Source: an uncultured Bacteroidales bacterium
GTDB taxonomy: Bacteria; Bacteroidota; Bacteroidia; Bacteroidales; UBA932
Direction of reading: 5' to 3'
Assembly (NCBI GenBank): GCA_944326305.1
Contig: CALVDL010000011.1
Span: 27,730 to 91,729, forward strand
DNA: 64,000 nucleotides
Made by a program: the position numbers and the translations under genes. Below are positions 7,693 to 16,304 of this stretch, one piece after another (position 1 is the stretch's first letter; every line of letters starts with the position of its first letter). Below the pieces are notes generated by a model. It was given only the letters and a program-made list of their open reading frames with translations. It did no database searches and was not told the origin of the DNA.

Positions 7693-9078
7693 TTAATTAA
7701 TTTTCCTGACTTTGACCCGCAAAAACGAAAGACATGACCCGCACAGCGCAAGGACAGCCCCCAGGAGAAGCGCCTTATGCGGTGCAGACTGGCCGAAAAA
7801 ATTGAACATCATGGCCACCAGGGCGGCCCCGACCGTCTGCCCGGTAAGCCTGGCGGAAGCAAGCATCCCGCCTGCGCTGCCCGAGCGGTGCGCCGGGGCG
7901 GAGGACAGGAGTATATGGTTGTTCGGTGACTGGAAAAGGCCGAAACCCACCCCGAAAAGCATTATCCGCCATACAAACCCGAAATGGGAAATATCCTGGG
8001 GCGAGGCCATGAGCAGGAAGCATGCAATGCTCATAAGCGATATGCCCACTCCTCCGAGGAGCCCTGGATGCACCCTGCCTATCATCCATCCGGCCACAGG
8101 GGCCACGAACATTATCGCCACAGGCGATGCGGTCATGAGGAGCCCCGTACCCACGGCGTCATACCCGTAGCTGTGCATAAGCAGGAAAGGCATGGAGACC
8201 ATCATCAGCTGCTGGACCGTGAATGAAAGGATGCTCGTTCCCACAGACATCGAGAACAGGGGGATTTTCAGCAGGTCAAACGGAAGCATCGGATATTCCT
8301 TCCTGAGCTGAGTGCGGACATAGATGAATGCAACTATGAAGAAAGCCGCCACGGCAAATGTCAGCCTGTGCCAGTCCATCCCGTGCGAGTACGCCTCTAT
8401 GCAGCCTATCATCAGGCCGAAAGTCGCTGCGTTCAGCACGGTATCCGCCACATTGAAATGCCGCCCGACGACCTTGGTAGGATTGTCCGGGAGAAACCTC
8501 CTGCCCATGAACCAGGTGGCGATACCTACCGGGACGTTTATAGCGAAAAGCCATTCCCATGTGGTGACGGAAAGGATGGCCGCGGCAAGGGACGGGCCGG
8601 TCACCGAAGCTATCGCGACCACGGTCGCATTGAGTCCCACGCCCTTGCCCAGATGCCTTTTAGGGTAGATTATCTTTATGAGGGAGGTGTTGACACTCAT
8701 TATCATCGCCGCACCTAACCCCTGGACAATCCTTGACGCCACCAGCACATGGAAAGTATGGGACAGGGCGCAGAAAAGGGAGCCGATAGTGAAAACGACC
8801 ACCCCGTAAAGGTACACCTTCTTGTAGCCGAAAAGCTCCCCGAGCGAGGCGAACGGCAGAAGGAACATCATGATCACCAGCTGGAAGGCATTTACTATCC
8901 AGATGGAATCCGACGGGGATATATCCAGGCGCAGGGCGATGGTAGGGAGGGCGACATTGCAGATGGTGCCGTCCAGCACAGAGAGGAACAGACCGCAGAA
9001 TGTAGTGATTACGGCATAATAAATCTTGGGACGGTGCAGACCGTCCCATTCAAGATTACCTGTGATTTCACCTTTCAT
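7693..9078 (-). CDS. DHA2-family MFS efflux transporter (EmrB/QacA type)
   Basis: A 461-residue integral membrane protein, predicted 14 transmembrane segments. It has the DHA2 motif D1 (LDGTICNVALP, residues 35-45), motif A ('GELFGYKKVYLYG') and an antiporter motif C-like segment ('VAIASVTGPSLAAAI'). Family members export drugs, dyes or metabolites from the cytoplasm by proton antiport. It is placed between a metallophosphatase gene (48 bp upstream) and the DeoR-type regulator, which may suggest export of a nucleoside-like or sugar-like compound, but the substrate cannot be read from sequence. The C-terminus 'LRVKVRKIN' is short and basic. Length and motifs are normal. Confidence 0.88.
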   Translation of the reverse strand: MKGEITGNLEWDGLHRPKIYYAVITTFCGLFLSVLDGTICNVALPTIALRLDISPSDSIWIVNAFQLVIMMFLLPFASLGELFGYKKVYLYGVVVFTIGSLFCALSHTFHVLVASRIVQGLGAAMIMSVNTSLIKIIYPKRHLGKGVGLNATVVAIASVTGPSLAAAILSVTTWEWLFAINVPVGIATWFMGRRFLPDNPTKVVGRHFNVADTVLNAATFGLMIGCIEAYSHGMDWHRLTFAVAAFFIVAFIYVRTQLRKEYPMLPFDLLKIPLFSMSVGTSILSFTVQQLMMVSMPFLLMHSYGYDAVGTGLLMTASPVAIMFVAPVAGWMIGRVHPGLLGGVGISLMSIACFLLMASPQDISHFGFVWRIMLFGVGFGLFQSPNNHILLSSAPAHRSGSAGGMLASARLTGQTVGAALVAMMFNFFGQSAPHKALLLGAVLALCGSCLSFLRVKVRKIN

Positions 9079-9126
9079 AATGCCGGTTATCCATCAATCC
9101 CTGCCGGGACAATTCCAGCAGGAGCG

Positions 9127-9945
9127 TCAGTCCCCTATTTTCAGATTGCCCACATACAGGCCCCAGCAGCCGTCGGTCACAATAGTGACCGGCTTTCCGT
9201 CAAGGTCATTGACTTCTGTCGGGCCCTCAAGGAATGTGTGGGAGTGCCCCCCGACAATCAGGTCCACGTTCCTGGTCTTCGCTGCCAGGAATATATCGGA
9301 ATCCGGATTGCTGTCATAGCCCAGATGGCTCAGGCACATCACGATATCACACTTTTTCACGTCCTTCAGATAGGCGGCGTACCTGTTCGTTACCTCAACG
9401 GGGTCCAAATATGTTATCCTGTCCGCAATGTATTTCTCCACCACTTTTGTCACATCTGTAAGCAGACCGATGACCCCTATCTTAAGACCTCCGCGGCGTA
9501 TTACCGCATAGGGTCTGACTATATCGGCAAGGTCGCTGCCGTAAAATTCATAGTTGGCGCAGACGGCAGGACAGTCAAGGTTCCGCAGACGGCGGGAAAG
9601 CTCTTCCAGGCCGTTGTCGAACTCATGGTTCCCGAGTGCAGTCACGTCATACCCCATCGCGTTCATAAGCTCCACTTCAAGATCCCCTTTCAGAATGGTG
9701 AAATAGGAAGTACCCTGACTGAAGTCTCCGGCATCCACCAGCAGGACATTGCGTCTGCCGTCCGCCGCCCTGACACTGTCTATATAGGCGGCTCGTTCCA
9801 CAGCTCCCCCAAGCCCGGCATCCTCACCCGACCTGACAGGGTCTATATGGCTGTGCGTGTCGTTCGTATGCAGGATTGTGAGCCTCTGTGCCTGGAGCGA
9901 CAGGGACATGCATATAGCTGTACAAACAATAAGTATTCTATTCAT
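9127..9945 (-). CDS. Periplasmic metallophosphatase (5'-nucleotidase N-terminal domain)
   Basis: 272 residues with a Sec signal peptide (about 1-19). It shows all metal-binding motifs of the calcineurin-like 5'-nucleotidase/UshA catalytic domain: HTNDTHSH (26-33), VDAGDFSQGT (70-79), LGNHEFDNG (near 105), CLSHLGYDSN and VGGHSHTF. It should hydrolyse nucleotide phosphates or related phosphoesters in the periplasm. In UshA-like enzymes this domain is fused to a C-terminal substrate-binding domain; here that domain is the separate protein encoded immediately upstream (44 bp gap). The two are probably made together and may assemble. Downstream are an MFS pump and a DeoR-type regulator. Confidence 0.9.
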   Translation of the reverse strand: MNRILIVCTAICMSLSLQAQRLTILHTNDTHSHIDPVRSGEDAGLGGAVERAAYIDSVRAADGRRNVLLVDAGDFSQGTSYFTILKGDLEVELMNAMGYDVTALGNHEFDNGLEELSRRLRNLDCPAVCANYEFYGSDLADIVRPYAVIRRGGLKIGVIGLLTDVTKVVEKYIADRITYLDPVEVTNRYAAYLKDVKKCDIVMCLSHLGYDSNPDSDIFLAAKTRNVDLIVGGHSHTFLEGPTEVNDLDGKPVTIVTDGCWGLYVGNLKIGD

Positions 9946-9989
9946 AGTTTCATGTCTTTAGAAGCCGTTATGATACCGGAGGGGTAACA

Positions 9990-10853
9990 TTATCTTATCT
10001 GTACCCTACCGTCAGTGTGGTATTCCACCGGACGGCCCGCCGCCGTGTCATTTCTGACAGCATCCATCATCACATCATATATCTCCACGGGGTATTCAGT
10101 GACTTCCAGGGCATTACGCGAGACATGAAGGTCATCTCCCCCGTCGAGAAGGAATGTGATGGTAGCCACCCCGTACACTTTTTCGTCATCCAGCGGCTCC
10201 CCTCCGATCTCGGCTGAGACCACCTTGCCGTCACTGGCCACTACGCGGACTCCGCCAAGCACCTGGAACCGCGTTGCAGCCATCTGGTCCAGGATGGCCC
10301 TGACATCCTTTCCCTTTAGAGCGACATAGACGATATTGTTCTTGAACGGGAACATGGACATGATGTCATCTTTCAGGATGTCGCCCTCGGGCATATCCAC
10401 CCTGATTCCGCCAAAATTGCCGACACCTACGTCCACATGTTTTCCCGACGCCTTCTCGACAGCACTCATTATATTGTCAATGAACCAGTTGGAAAGCGCG
10501 CTCTCAGGATATGCGTTCACCATCGTACGCGGAGAGTATCCCACGACCTCCTTGACAGGAGCCATGGCGGGCTGCGCCGCGATGACGCATCCGGCGACAT
10601 CCGGGACGCTGCCGCCCCTGAACGTACGTCCGTTCGGAGCATAATAGACAGCCCCTGCAACCTTTCCCAAAGCGCTTTCAACATTGTCCGCCCCTGGGAC
10701 AGTGACCCCTGTCCTCGAACCGTCCATCCGGCTGCGGGACCAGATAAAAACAGGCCTGTCCCCTTTCTGCCTCTTCATGTTACGGCCATCTGCCGTCCCG
10801 GATACGGCCAGGACGGCAAGGGCTATAAGTATTATTGGCTTACGTAATAACAT
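9990..10853 (-). CDS. 5'-nucleotidase C-terminal (substrate-binding) domain protein
   Basis: 287 residues with an N-terminal signal (1-23). It matches the 5_nucleotid_C domain: 'ALSNWFIDNIM' at the entry, 'VGVGNFGGIRVDMPEGDI' (the N.GGIR motif), 'DIMSMFPFKNNIVYVALKGKDV', and 'VATITFLLDGGDDL', the usual region that stacks on the base of the nucleotide. It lacks any metallophosphatase motif, so by itself it should not be catalytic. Its partner is the metallophosphatase gene just downstream; together they equal one UshA-type 5'-nucleotidase split in two. Secretion signals on both halves support assembly in the periplasm. An ABC exporter gene ends 25 bp upstream. Confidence 0.88.
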   Translation of the reverse strand: MLLRKPIILIALAVLAVSGTADGRNMKRQKGDRPVFIWSRSRMDGSRTGVTVPGADNVESALGKVAGAVYYAPNGRTFRGGSVPDVAGCVIAAQPAMAPVKEVVGYSPRTMVNAYPESALSNWFIDNIMSAVEKASGKHVDVGVGNFGGIRVDMPEGDILKDDIMSMFPFKNNIVYVALKGKDVRAILDQMAATRFQVLGGVRVVASDGKVVSAEIGGEPLDDEKVYGVATITFLLDGGDDLHVSRNALEVTEYPVEIYDVMMDAVRNDTAAGRPVEYHTDGRVQIR

Positions 10854-10878
10854 ATTTTCAAAATATCGTTTCCGGAAG

Positions 10879-12267
10879 CTACTTCTGTTTCAACCATTTG
10901 TACAGGTCCTTGAACGAAGTCTTCTTCCCGAACATAAGTATTCCTATCTTGTATATCTTGGCTGAAAGGTAGGCTATCAGCAGGAATGTCAGCACCAGAA
11001 GCACAATAGAGAGCGCCAGCTCCCACGCAGGTACGCCGAACGGGATTCTCGCCAGCATGACTATAGGCGAAGTGAACGGTATGACAGACCCCCAGAACAC
11101 CACCTGGCTGTCCGGCGACTTGAAGGCATAGAACGCTATGAAGAACGCCAGGAGCAGAGGTATCGTAACCGGAAGCTGGAGCTGCTGGGTGTCGGCCTCG
11201 TTCTCCACGGCAGAGCCTATCGCGGCAAACAGGGATGCATAAAGCAGGTACCCGAGCACGAAATACACCACAAATGAAATGAGGATCATAGGATAGTTAA
11301 TGTCCTTGATAGTCTCTATGACAGCCGCCATCTCGCTTGTCCCCTCCTCAGGAAGGGCAACCTGCATATTCATTCCGGAAGCATCGAGAGCCGCAGGGTC
11401 AACACCCATCCCCTCTGTCATCTGGGTCATCTGCTCGGTCTGCACATTGGCTGACTCTACGATGGAGTCAAATCCCACGAACGACCCGAAGGCAAGCACC
11501 AGCACGGCCGTAAGCACCACCCACAGGAAGAACTGCGTAAGGGCCACACATGCCACGCCTATTATCTTCCCGAACATCAGCTCTGTGGCCTTGACGGAAG
11601 ACACCAGGACCTCCACCACACGGCTCGACTTCTCCTCGATGACACTCTGCATCACCATGGCGGAGAACATCGCAATGAACATATATATTATAATGGAGAG
11701 CACAAGGGAGATCATCATATAGACCTCCGATGATGTAATCTTCTCCTCGCCGGAATCATCAAGGGTGAAAGTGGACACAGACACGTCCGCCTTCACATCC
11801 TCAATGATCTGCCTGAGACCTTCTATACGGTATGATTCCAGCCTGTACTCCTCGACGGCTTCATTGACCCTCGACCTGATGGCATCTTTCATGTCCACGC
11901 TCATGGGTTTTCCGGAATACGCCTCCACCGAGACGGTCCTCTTGACAGAGTCCAGAGGAGACACCACCACCAGGGCGTCAAGGCCGAGCTCGCTGCATCT
12001 GGACTTTGCACTGTCTACCGGCATTCCGGTGTAGTCTGTATACGTTGTGGTCTCGTTGCTTGTCATATAAGGCATCACTATGCCTGACTGGTCCACCACT
12101 GCCACCTCCTTGCCTTTGTCCGTAGTCATGAACATTATCACGCTCGGGAGTATGCACATTGCGGCAAAGAAGACAGGGCCGAGGAATGTGGTGAGAAGAA
12201 ATGATTTCTTCTTTACGCGGGTCATGTATTCACGGCCTATGATGACATTGATAATATGTATGTTCAT
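10879..12267 (-). CDS. ABC-2 type transporter permease (NatB-like)
   Basis: 462 residues. One transmembrane helix near the N-terminus ('FLLTTFLGPVFFAAMCILPSVIMFM') is followed by a large extracytoplasmic domain of about 130 residues and then a cluster of helices in the C-terminal half. This is the layout of the NatB/YhaP branch of ABC-2 permeases. The stretch 'VMQSVIEEKSSRVVEVLVSSVKATELMFGKIIGV' is the conserved cytoplasmic coupling region of the family. It pairs with the ATPase encoded 3 bp upstream. NatAB exports sodium in Bacillus; other family members move drugs or peptides, so the substrate is open. Confidence 0.87.
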   Translation of the reverse strand: MNIHIINVIIGREYMTRVKKKSFLLTTFLGPVFFAAMCILPSVIMFMTTDKGKEVAVVDQSGIVMPYMTSNETTTYTDYTGMPVDSAKSRCSELGLDALVVVSPLDSVKRTVSVEAYSGKPMSVDMKDAIRSRVNEAVEEYRLESYRIEGLRQIIEDVKADVSVSTFTLDDSGEEKITSSEVYMMISLVLSIIIYMFIAMFSAMVMQSVIEEKSSRVVEVLVSSVKATELMFGKIIGVACVALTQFFLWVVLTAVLVLAFGSFVGFDSIVESANVQTEQMTQMTEGMGVDPAALDASGMNMQVALPEEGTSEMAAVIETIKDINYPMILISFVVYFVLGYLLYASLFAAIGSAVENEADTQQLQLPVTIPLLLAFFIAFYAFKSPDSQVVFWGSVIPFTSPIVMLARIPFGVPAWELALSIVLLVLTFLLIAYLSAKIYKIGILMFGKKTSFKDLYKWLKQK

Positions 12268-12270
12268 GGC

Positions 12271-13185
12271 TTATTCCTCCTCAGTTACAAGTTTTATGAA
12301 AATATCGTTCATCCTCGGCACCAGCTCCTTGAATGAATTGACCGTCAGGGAGCGGGAAATGACATGGCGGAGCACGTCATTGGTGTCCGCACCCTTGTCT
12401 ATAGAAAGTACAGCCGTATGCCGTCCGGAGTCATCATTGTCCGAAAGGACCTTGAAAAGTCCCGGGGCGGACTCTATGACGGAAGATGAGGTGTAGATGA
12501 GCTCAACGTTGTTGTTGCCGTACCGGTGGCGTATATCGTCAACCCCGCCGGTGATCACCAGACGGGACTTGTTGATGAGGGCGATGTTGTCACAGAGCTC
12601 CTCGACAGACTCCATGTTGTGGGTGGAAAGGACGATTGTCGAGCCGGACTCCTTGAGTTTGAGGATTTCATCCCGGATAAGCTGGGCATTGACCGGGTCG
12701 AACCCGGAAAAAGGCTCATCGAGGATCAGGAGCGATGGCCTGTGGACGACAGTGGTTATGAACTGTACCTTCTGGGCCATCCCTTTTGAGAGTTCCTCCA
12801 CTTTCTTGTTCCACCAGCTCTCTATCCCGAACTTGATGAACCATTCCTTGAGGGCTTCGGCCGCAGCTCGCGAGCTCATACCCTTGAGCTGGGCAAGATA
12901 CATCGCCTGGTCACCCACCTTCATTTTGCGGTAGAGTCCCCTTTCTTCAGGAAGATAACCGATCTTCTCCACATCAGGTTGAGTAATAGGGTGTCCGTCG
13001 AAAAGAATCGTACCCCCGCTGGGTATGGTGATCCTGTTGATGATACGGATCAGCGTGGTCTTTCCGGCGCCGTTTGGTCCGAGCAGTCCGAAGATCATCC
13101 CCTTAGGGATGTCCAGGGACACGTGGTCAAGGGCGACCTTCTCGCCGAAATTCTTGCACACGTCTTTGCATTGAATCAGGTCCAT
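12271..13185 (-). CDS. ABC transporter ATP-binding protein (NatA-like)
   Basis: 304 residues, the cytoplasmic ATPase for the adjacent permease. It has Walker A GPNGAGKT (36-43), a Q-loop-like 'IGYLPEERGLY', signature LSKGM (132-136, in place of the usual LSGGQ), Walker B LLILDEP (152-158), D-loop 'SGFDP' and switch histidine 'LSTHNM'. The 'LPEERGLY' motif is typical of the NatA/YhaQ subgroup. About 80 extra residues after the switch form the small C-terminal domain common in this subgroup. The permease gene begins 3 bp downstream, so coupled translation is likely. Its start lies 45 bp downstream of the holA stop. Confidence 0.9.
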   Translation of the reverse strand: MDLIQCKDVCKNFGEKVALDHVSLDIPKGMIFGLLGPNGAGKTTLIRIINRITIPSGGTILFDGHPITQPDVEKIGYLPEERGLYRKMKVGDQAMYLAQLKGMSSRAAAEALKEWFIKFGIESWWNKKVEELSKGMAQKVQFITTVVHRPSLLILDEPFSGFDPVNAQLIRDEILKLKESGSTIVLSTHNMESVEELCDNIALINKSRLVITGGVDDIRHRYGNNNVELIYTSSSVIESAPGLFKVLSDNDDSGRHTAVLSIDKGADTNDVLRHVISRSLTVNSFKELVPRMNDIFIKLVTEEE

Positions 13186-13230
13186 TTTATATATGTTTAA
13201 TAGTTGTTTCCGTACAATGCGAACTTCAAA

Positions 13231-14268
13231 TCAGTTCAATATCTTGACAACCAACTCAGTCAGCAGCTCCTCCGGTGTAGCCTCCCCGACATCGCCCCCT
13301 TTTCCCTTGTAGTCATACTCCTTGAGGAGGGCTATCACGGACATGCATTTCTTCAGGGGATAATTCACAACAGCCCTGTCATACTCGCTGAAAAAGTAAG
13401 GGTTGACATTGAGCACCTTGGCCTTCCGGTCATTGCCGGGACGGGGGCTGGCCATAAGCAGGGCCTCGTATTTGAGTATCCGGTAAAAATGCGTGAACAA
13501 TGCACTGACAGCCATCGGCATGGCAAACTTCGGAGACGCCCCTATATAAGAGGCGATACGCAGCGCCTTTGCCGAGTTCCTGAACGAGAGTTCCCTGGTC
13601 AGTTCGAAGATGCTGTACTGGCGGCTGATACCGACATTCTTCTCTATGTCCCCAATCTCCACCCTCACAGTGCCTTCCGGCAGGTTCTTCATCAGCTTGT
13701 CCGTCTCGACCGCAATCTTTGAAAGGTCTGTCCCGGCATATTCCCCCAAAAGGGCCGCGGCGTCAGGCGCGATCTGCAGGCCCTTCCCTGCATAATACGC
13801 AGAAATCCACCTTGCCACCTCATAGTCACGCACAGCTGCAGACTCCACGACAACCCCTGTTTTCGAGACCGATTTGTAAAGTGATTTCCTCTTGTCAGCC
13901 GAAGCTCCGTGCATGCATATCACTAGCACAGTGGAATCCAGAGGTTTGGCGCAATACAGGGAAAGTTCCTCCAATGACTTCATCATCTGGGCTTCCTTCA
14001 CCACCACAAGCTGCCGTTCGGCGAATACCGGATAGCGGCGGGCCGCCGTGATGACCGTATCTGCATTCACATCTGCTCCATAATATATTGACTGGTTGAA
14101 ATCCCTCTCGCTCTCGTCCAGGGCATTCCGGATAATGGCGTCACATACCATGTCGGGATAAAACGGCTCCTCCCCCATAAGAAGATAGACAGGCCTGAAT
14201 ATCTTTTTACGGATGTCCGCCAAAAGCTCCCGGCACAGGGAGTCTGTATCTGCAAAACCTTTTGCCAT
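13231..14268 (-). CDS. holA: DNA polymerase III delta subunit
   Basis: 345 residues. Delta opens the beta clamp in the clamp-loader complex during chromosome replication. The N-terminal 'RPVYLLMGEEPFYPDMVCDAI' is the family hallmark (degenerate P-loop region), followed by 'RYPVFAERQLVVVKEAQMM' and, centrally, 'AGTDLSKIAVETDKL' and 'ISRQYSIFELTREL'. Length is normal. I use ATG 14268 (MAKGF) rather than a TTG three codons earlier. A -7 promoter box ends only 6 nt before this ATG, suggesting a leaderless or nearly leaderless message. The gene begins 86 bp beyond the end of recJ, on the same strand. Confidence 0.88.
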   Translation of the reverse strand: MAKGFADTDSLCRELLADIRKKIFRPVYLLMGEEPFYPDMVCDAIIRNALDESERDFNQSIYYGADVNADTVITAARRYPVFAERQLVVVKEAQMMKSLEELSLYCAKPLDSTVLVICMHGASADKRKSLYKSVSKTGVVVESAAVRDYEVARWISAYYAGKGLQIAPDAAALLGEYAGTDLSKIAVETDKLMKNLPEGTVRVEIGDIEKNVGISRQYSIFELTRELSFRNSAKALRIASYIGASPKFAMPMAVSALFTHFYRILKYEALLMASPRPGNDRKAKVLNVNPYFFSEYDRAVVNYPLKKCMSVIALLKEYDYKGKGGDVGEATPEELLTELVVKILN

Positions 14269-14274
14269 AAGGCG

Positions 14275-14282
14275 CAAAAATA
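14275..14282 (-). promoter_or_regulatory. -7 element of holA, six bases before the ATG
   Basis: Reads TATTTTTG on the minus strand (TAnnTTTG). Only six bases separate it from the holA start codon, the same spacing seen at recJ. Transcription would begin within a few bases of the ATG. Confidence 0.45.
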
Positions 14283-14354
14283 GTGAAATTTCGGAAAATC
14301 AGCCTTTTTTCCGGGCATAAAGTTTCAAAGTTTCAAATCGCACGTCAGGGCATA

Positions 14355-16088
14355 TCATATGATGTCCTCACGGTCATGCAGGTCCCGTATACGGAGCTGG
14401 ATATTTGCTATGCCCCTGTAATAGTTCTCGACAATGGAATAGCAGATGTCCACAGGATTCCCGGCCTTGATATGCTCGAAATGCTCGGCCTTGTTGAATG
14501 CGATTGCTGAAATATGATGATACGGCTGCGACTCCTGGATAAGCTCGAGCTTGAGGTGTCCGGCCTCGGCGCCGACACGCCGGCCGTTGCCGTTGTCGTA
14601 CACATTCTCCGTCATGAACACAGGTGCACCGTTTCCAGGGCCGAAAGGCTGGAACTGTTTGAGTATACGGAAAAACTTGGGGGTTATCTGCTCGAAGTCC
14701 AGCTTCGAATCCACCATGATCACCGGAGTAAGCATCTCCGAAGTGATCCTGTCCCCTATGAATTTCTCTATCCTGTCGCAGAATTCCGGCAGTTTCTCCT
14801 CCTTGAGGGTCAGGCCGGCCGCATACAGATGCCCGCCGAAGTTGTCAAGCAGGTCTGAACAGCTTTCTATCGCATCATAGAGGTCGAAGCCCTGAACGCT
14901 CCTTGCGGAACCGGTGACAAAACCGTTCGACCTTGTAAATACTATGGTCGGCTTGTAGAAGGCCTCCACCAGGCGGGATGCCACGATACCCACCACGCCC
15001 TTGTGCCAGTGCGGGTTGTAGACTATGGTAGCATTCCCGAAAGAAAGGCAGGTCCCGTCCCTGACCATCTCTATTGCCTCCTGGGTGATACGACGGTCTA
15101 TATCCTTGCGTTCATTGTTGTATTCGTTGATCTCCCCGGCTATCCTTGTAGCCTCCTCCCCGTCCGTGGCGGTAAGCAGCTCCACGGCCACCCTGCCGGA
15201 CTCCATGCGTCCCGCCGCATTGATCCTCGGCCCTATCTTGAAAACAATGTCGTCTATCGTGACATGGGAAGGTTCCAGACCGGACAGCTTCATCATGGAG
15301 AGAAGCCCCAGACGTGGATTTTCATTTATCCTCTTGAGCCCGAAATGCGCAAGTATCCTGTTCTCCCCCACTACGGACACCAGGTCAGACGCAATGCTGA
15401 CCACCAGCAGGTCAAGCAGCGGCACTAAGGTCTCGAACGGTATCCCGCATGCTGCCGAATAGGCCTGGACGAGCTTGAAGCCGACACCGCACCCCGAAAG
15501 GTCGTCAAAAGGATAATGGCAGTCGGCCCTCTTCGGGTCCAGGACAGCCACGGCTGCAGGCAACTCGTTTTCAGGGAGATGGTGGTCGCATATTATCATG
15601 TCGATACCTTTCCCGGAGGCGTAGTCAACCTTCTCGTTGGCCTTGATCCCGCAGTCCAGGGTAATTATAAGGGAAAAACCGTTCTCATGGGCCCAGTCGA
15701 TACCTTTGAAAGACACCCCGTACCCTTCATCATAACGGTCGGGAATATAGAAATCGGTCCTGTCAGTCAGGCGGCGCAGGAAAGAATACACTAAAGAGAC
15801 AGCCGTAGTCCCGTCCACATCATAGTCCCCGTAGACAAGAATCTTCTCCCCCGTGTCCACCGCCCTGCGGATACGTTCCACGGCCCTGTCCATATCCTTC
15901 ATCAGGAACGGGTCATGCAGATTTTTAAGGTCAGGCCTGAAAAACGCCCTGGCATCGGTGAAAGTGGTCACGCCCCTCTGGACCAGGAGCAGGGCCAGCA
16001 CAGGGTCCACTCCGAGTTCAGAAGCCAGGCGGTTCACCGTATCGGGGTCTCCCGTCTCCTTGAGTATCCACTTCTTTTCTTTCGGCAT
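14355..16088 (-). CDS. recJ: Single-stranded-DNA-specific 5'-3' exonuclease RecJ
   Basis: 577 residues, cytoplasmic DNA-repair nuclease of the DHH superfamily. All DHH motifs are visible: 'VYGDYDVDGTTAVSL' (motif I), 'ITLDCGIKAN' (motif II), 'ICDHHLPENELP' (motif III, the DHH itself) and 'LSGCGVGFKL' (motif IV). The DHHA1 part has 'PRINAAGRMESG', 'HWHKGVVGIVASRL', 'GSARSVQGFDLYDAI' and 'GGHLYAAGLTL'. An OB-fold follows. ATG 16088 (MPKEKKW) is preferred to a TTG three codons upstream. A -7 box sits six bases before this start. The gene is followed by holA with a 86-bp gap. Confidence 0.95.
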   Translation of the reverse strand: MPKEKKWILKETGDPDTVNRLASELGVDPVLALLLVQRGVTTFTDARAFFRPDLKNLHDPFLMKDMDRAVERIRRAVDTGEKILVYGDYDVDGTTAVSLVYSFLRRLTDRTDFYIPDRYDEGYGVSFKGIDWAHENGFSLIITLDCGIKANEKVDYASGKGIDMIICDHHLPENELPAAVAVLDPKRADCHYPFDDLSGCGVGFKLVQAYSAACGIPFETLVPLLDLLVVSIASDLVSVVGENRILAHFGLKRINENPRLGLLSMMKLSGLEPSHVTIDDIVFKIGPRINAAGRMESGRVAVELLTATDGEEATRIAGEINEYNNERKDIDRRITQEAIEMVRDGTCLSFGNATIVYNPHWHKGVVGIVASRLVEAFYKPTIVFTRSNGFVTGSARSVQGFDLYDAIESCSDLLDNFGGHLYAAGLTLKEEKLPEFCDRIEKFIGDRITSEMLTPVIMVDSKLDFEQITPKFFRILKQFQPFGPGNGAPVFMTENVYDNGNGRRVGAEAGHLKLELIQESQPYHHISAIAFNKAEHFEHIKAGNPVDICYSIVENYYRGIANIQLRIRDLHDREDII

Positions 16089-16094
16089 ATCATA

Positions 16095-16125
16095 CAAAGG
16101 TATACTTTTTTCCTGAAAAAGTCAA
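16095..16125 (-). promoter_or_regulatory. Promoter of recJ directly before its ATG
   Basis: TACCTTTG on minus (16102-16095) matches TAnnTTTG. A TTG sits about 20 bp upstream at 16125-16123 as a partial -33 element. The box ends six bases before the recJ ATG, so the mRNA should be almost leaderless. Confidence 0.5.
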
Positions 16126-16207
16126 CCTCTTTCCGGCCGCAATTAGGGACATTTGCCTATTATATCCATAATTACAGTTCAATCTGGATAAAGATAGGAT
16201 TTTCATT

Positions 16208-16238
16208 TTTAAAATTAGAATTTATTATAGTACTTTTG
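16208..16238 (+). promoter_or_regulatory. Promoter of lysS
   Basis: TACTTTTG (16231-16238) fits TAnnTTTG and TTTA (16208-16211) sits exactly 19 bp upstream in the -33 position. The predicted start near 16244 gives a leader of about 60 nt. Confidence 0.5.
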
Positions 16239-16304
16239 CAGGTTTGTAAAGGCCTTGTCATGAAAAGGCATAATTGCGATTAATCAGAAAAAAAGACATA
16301 CATT

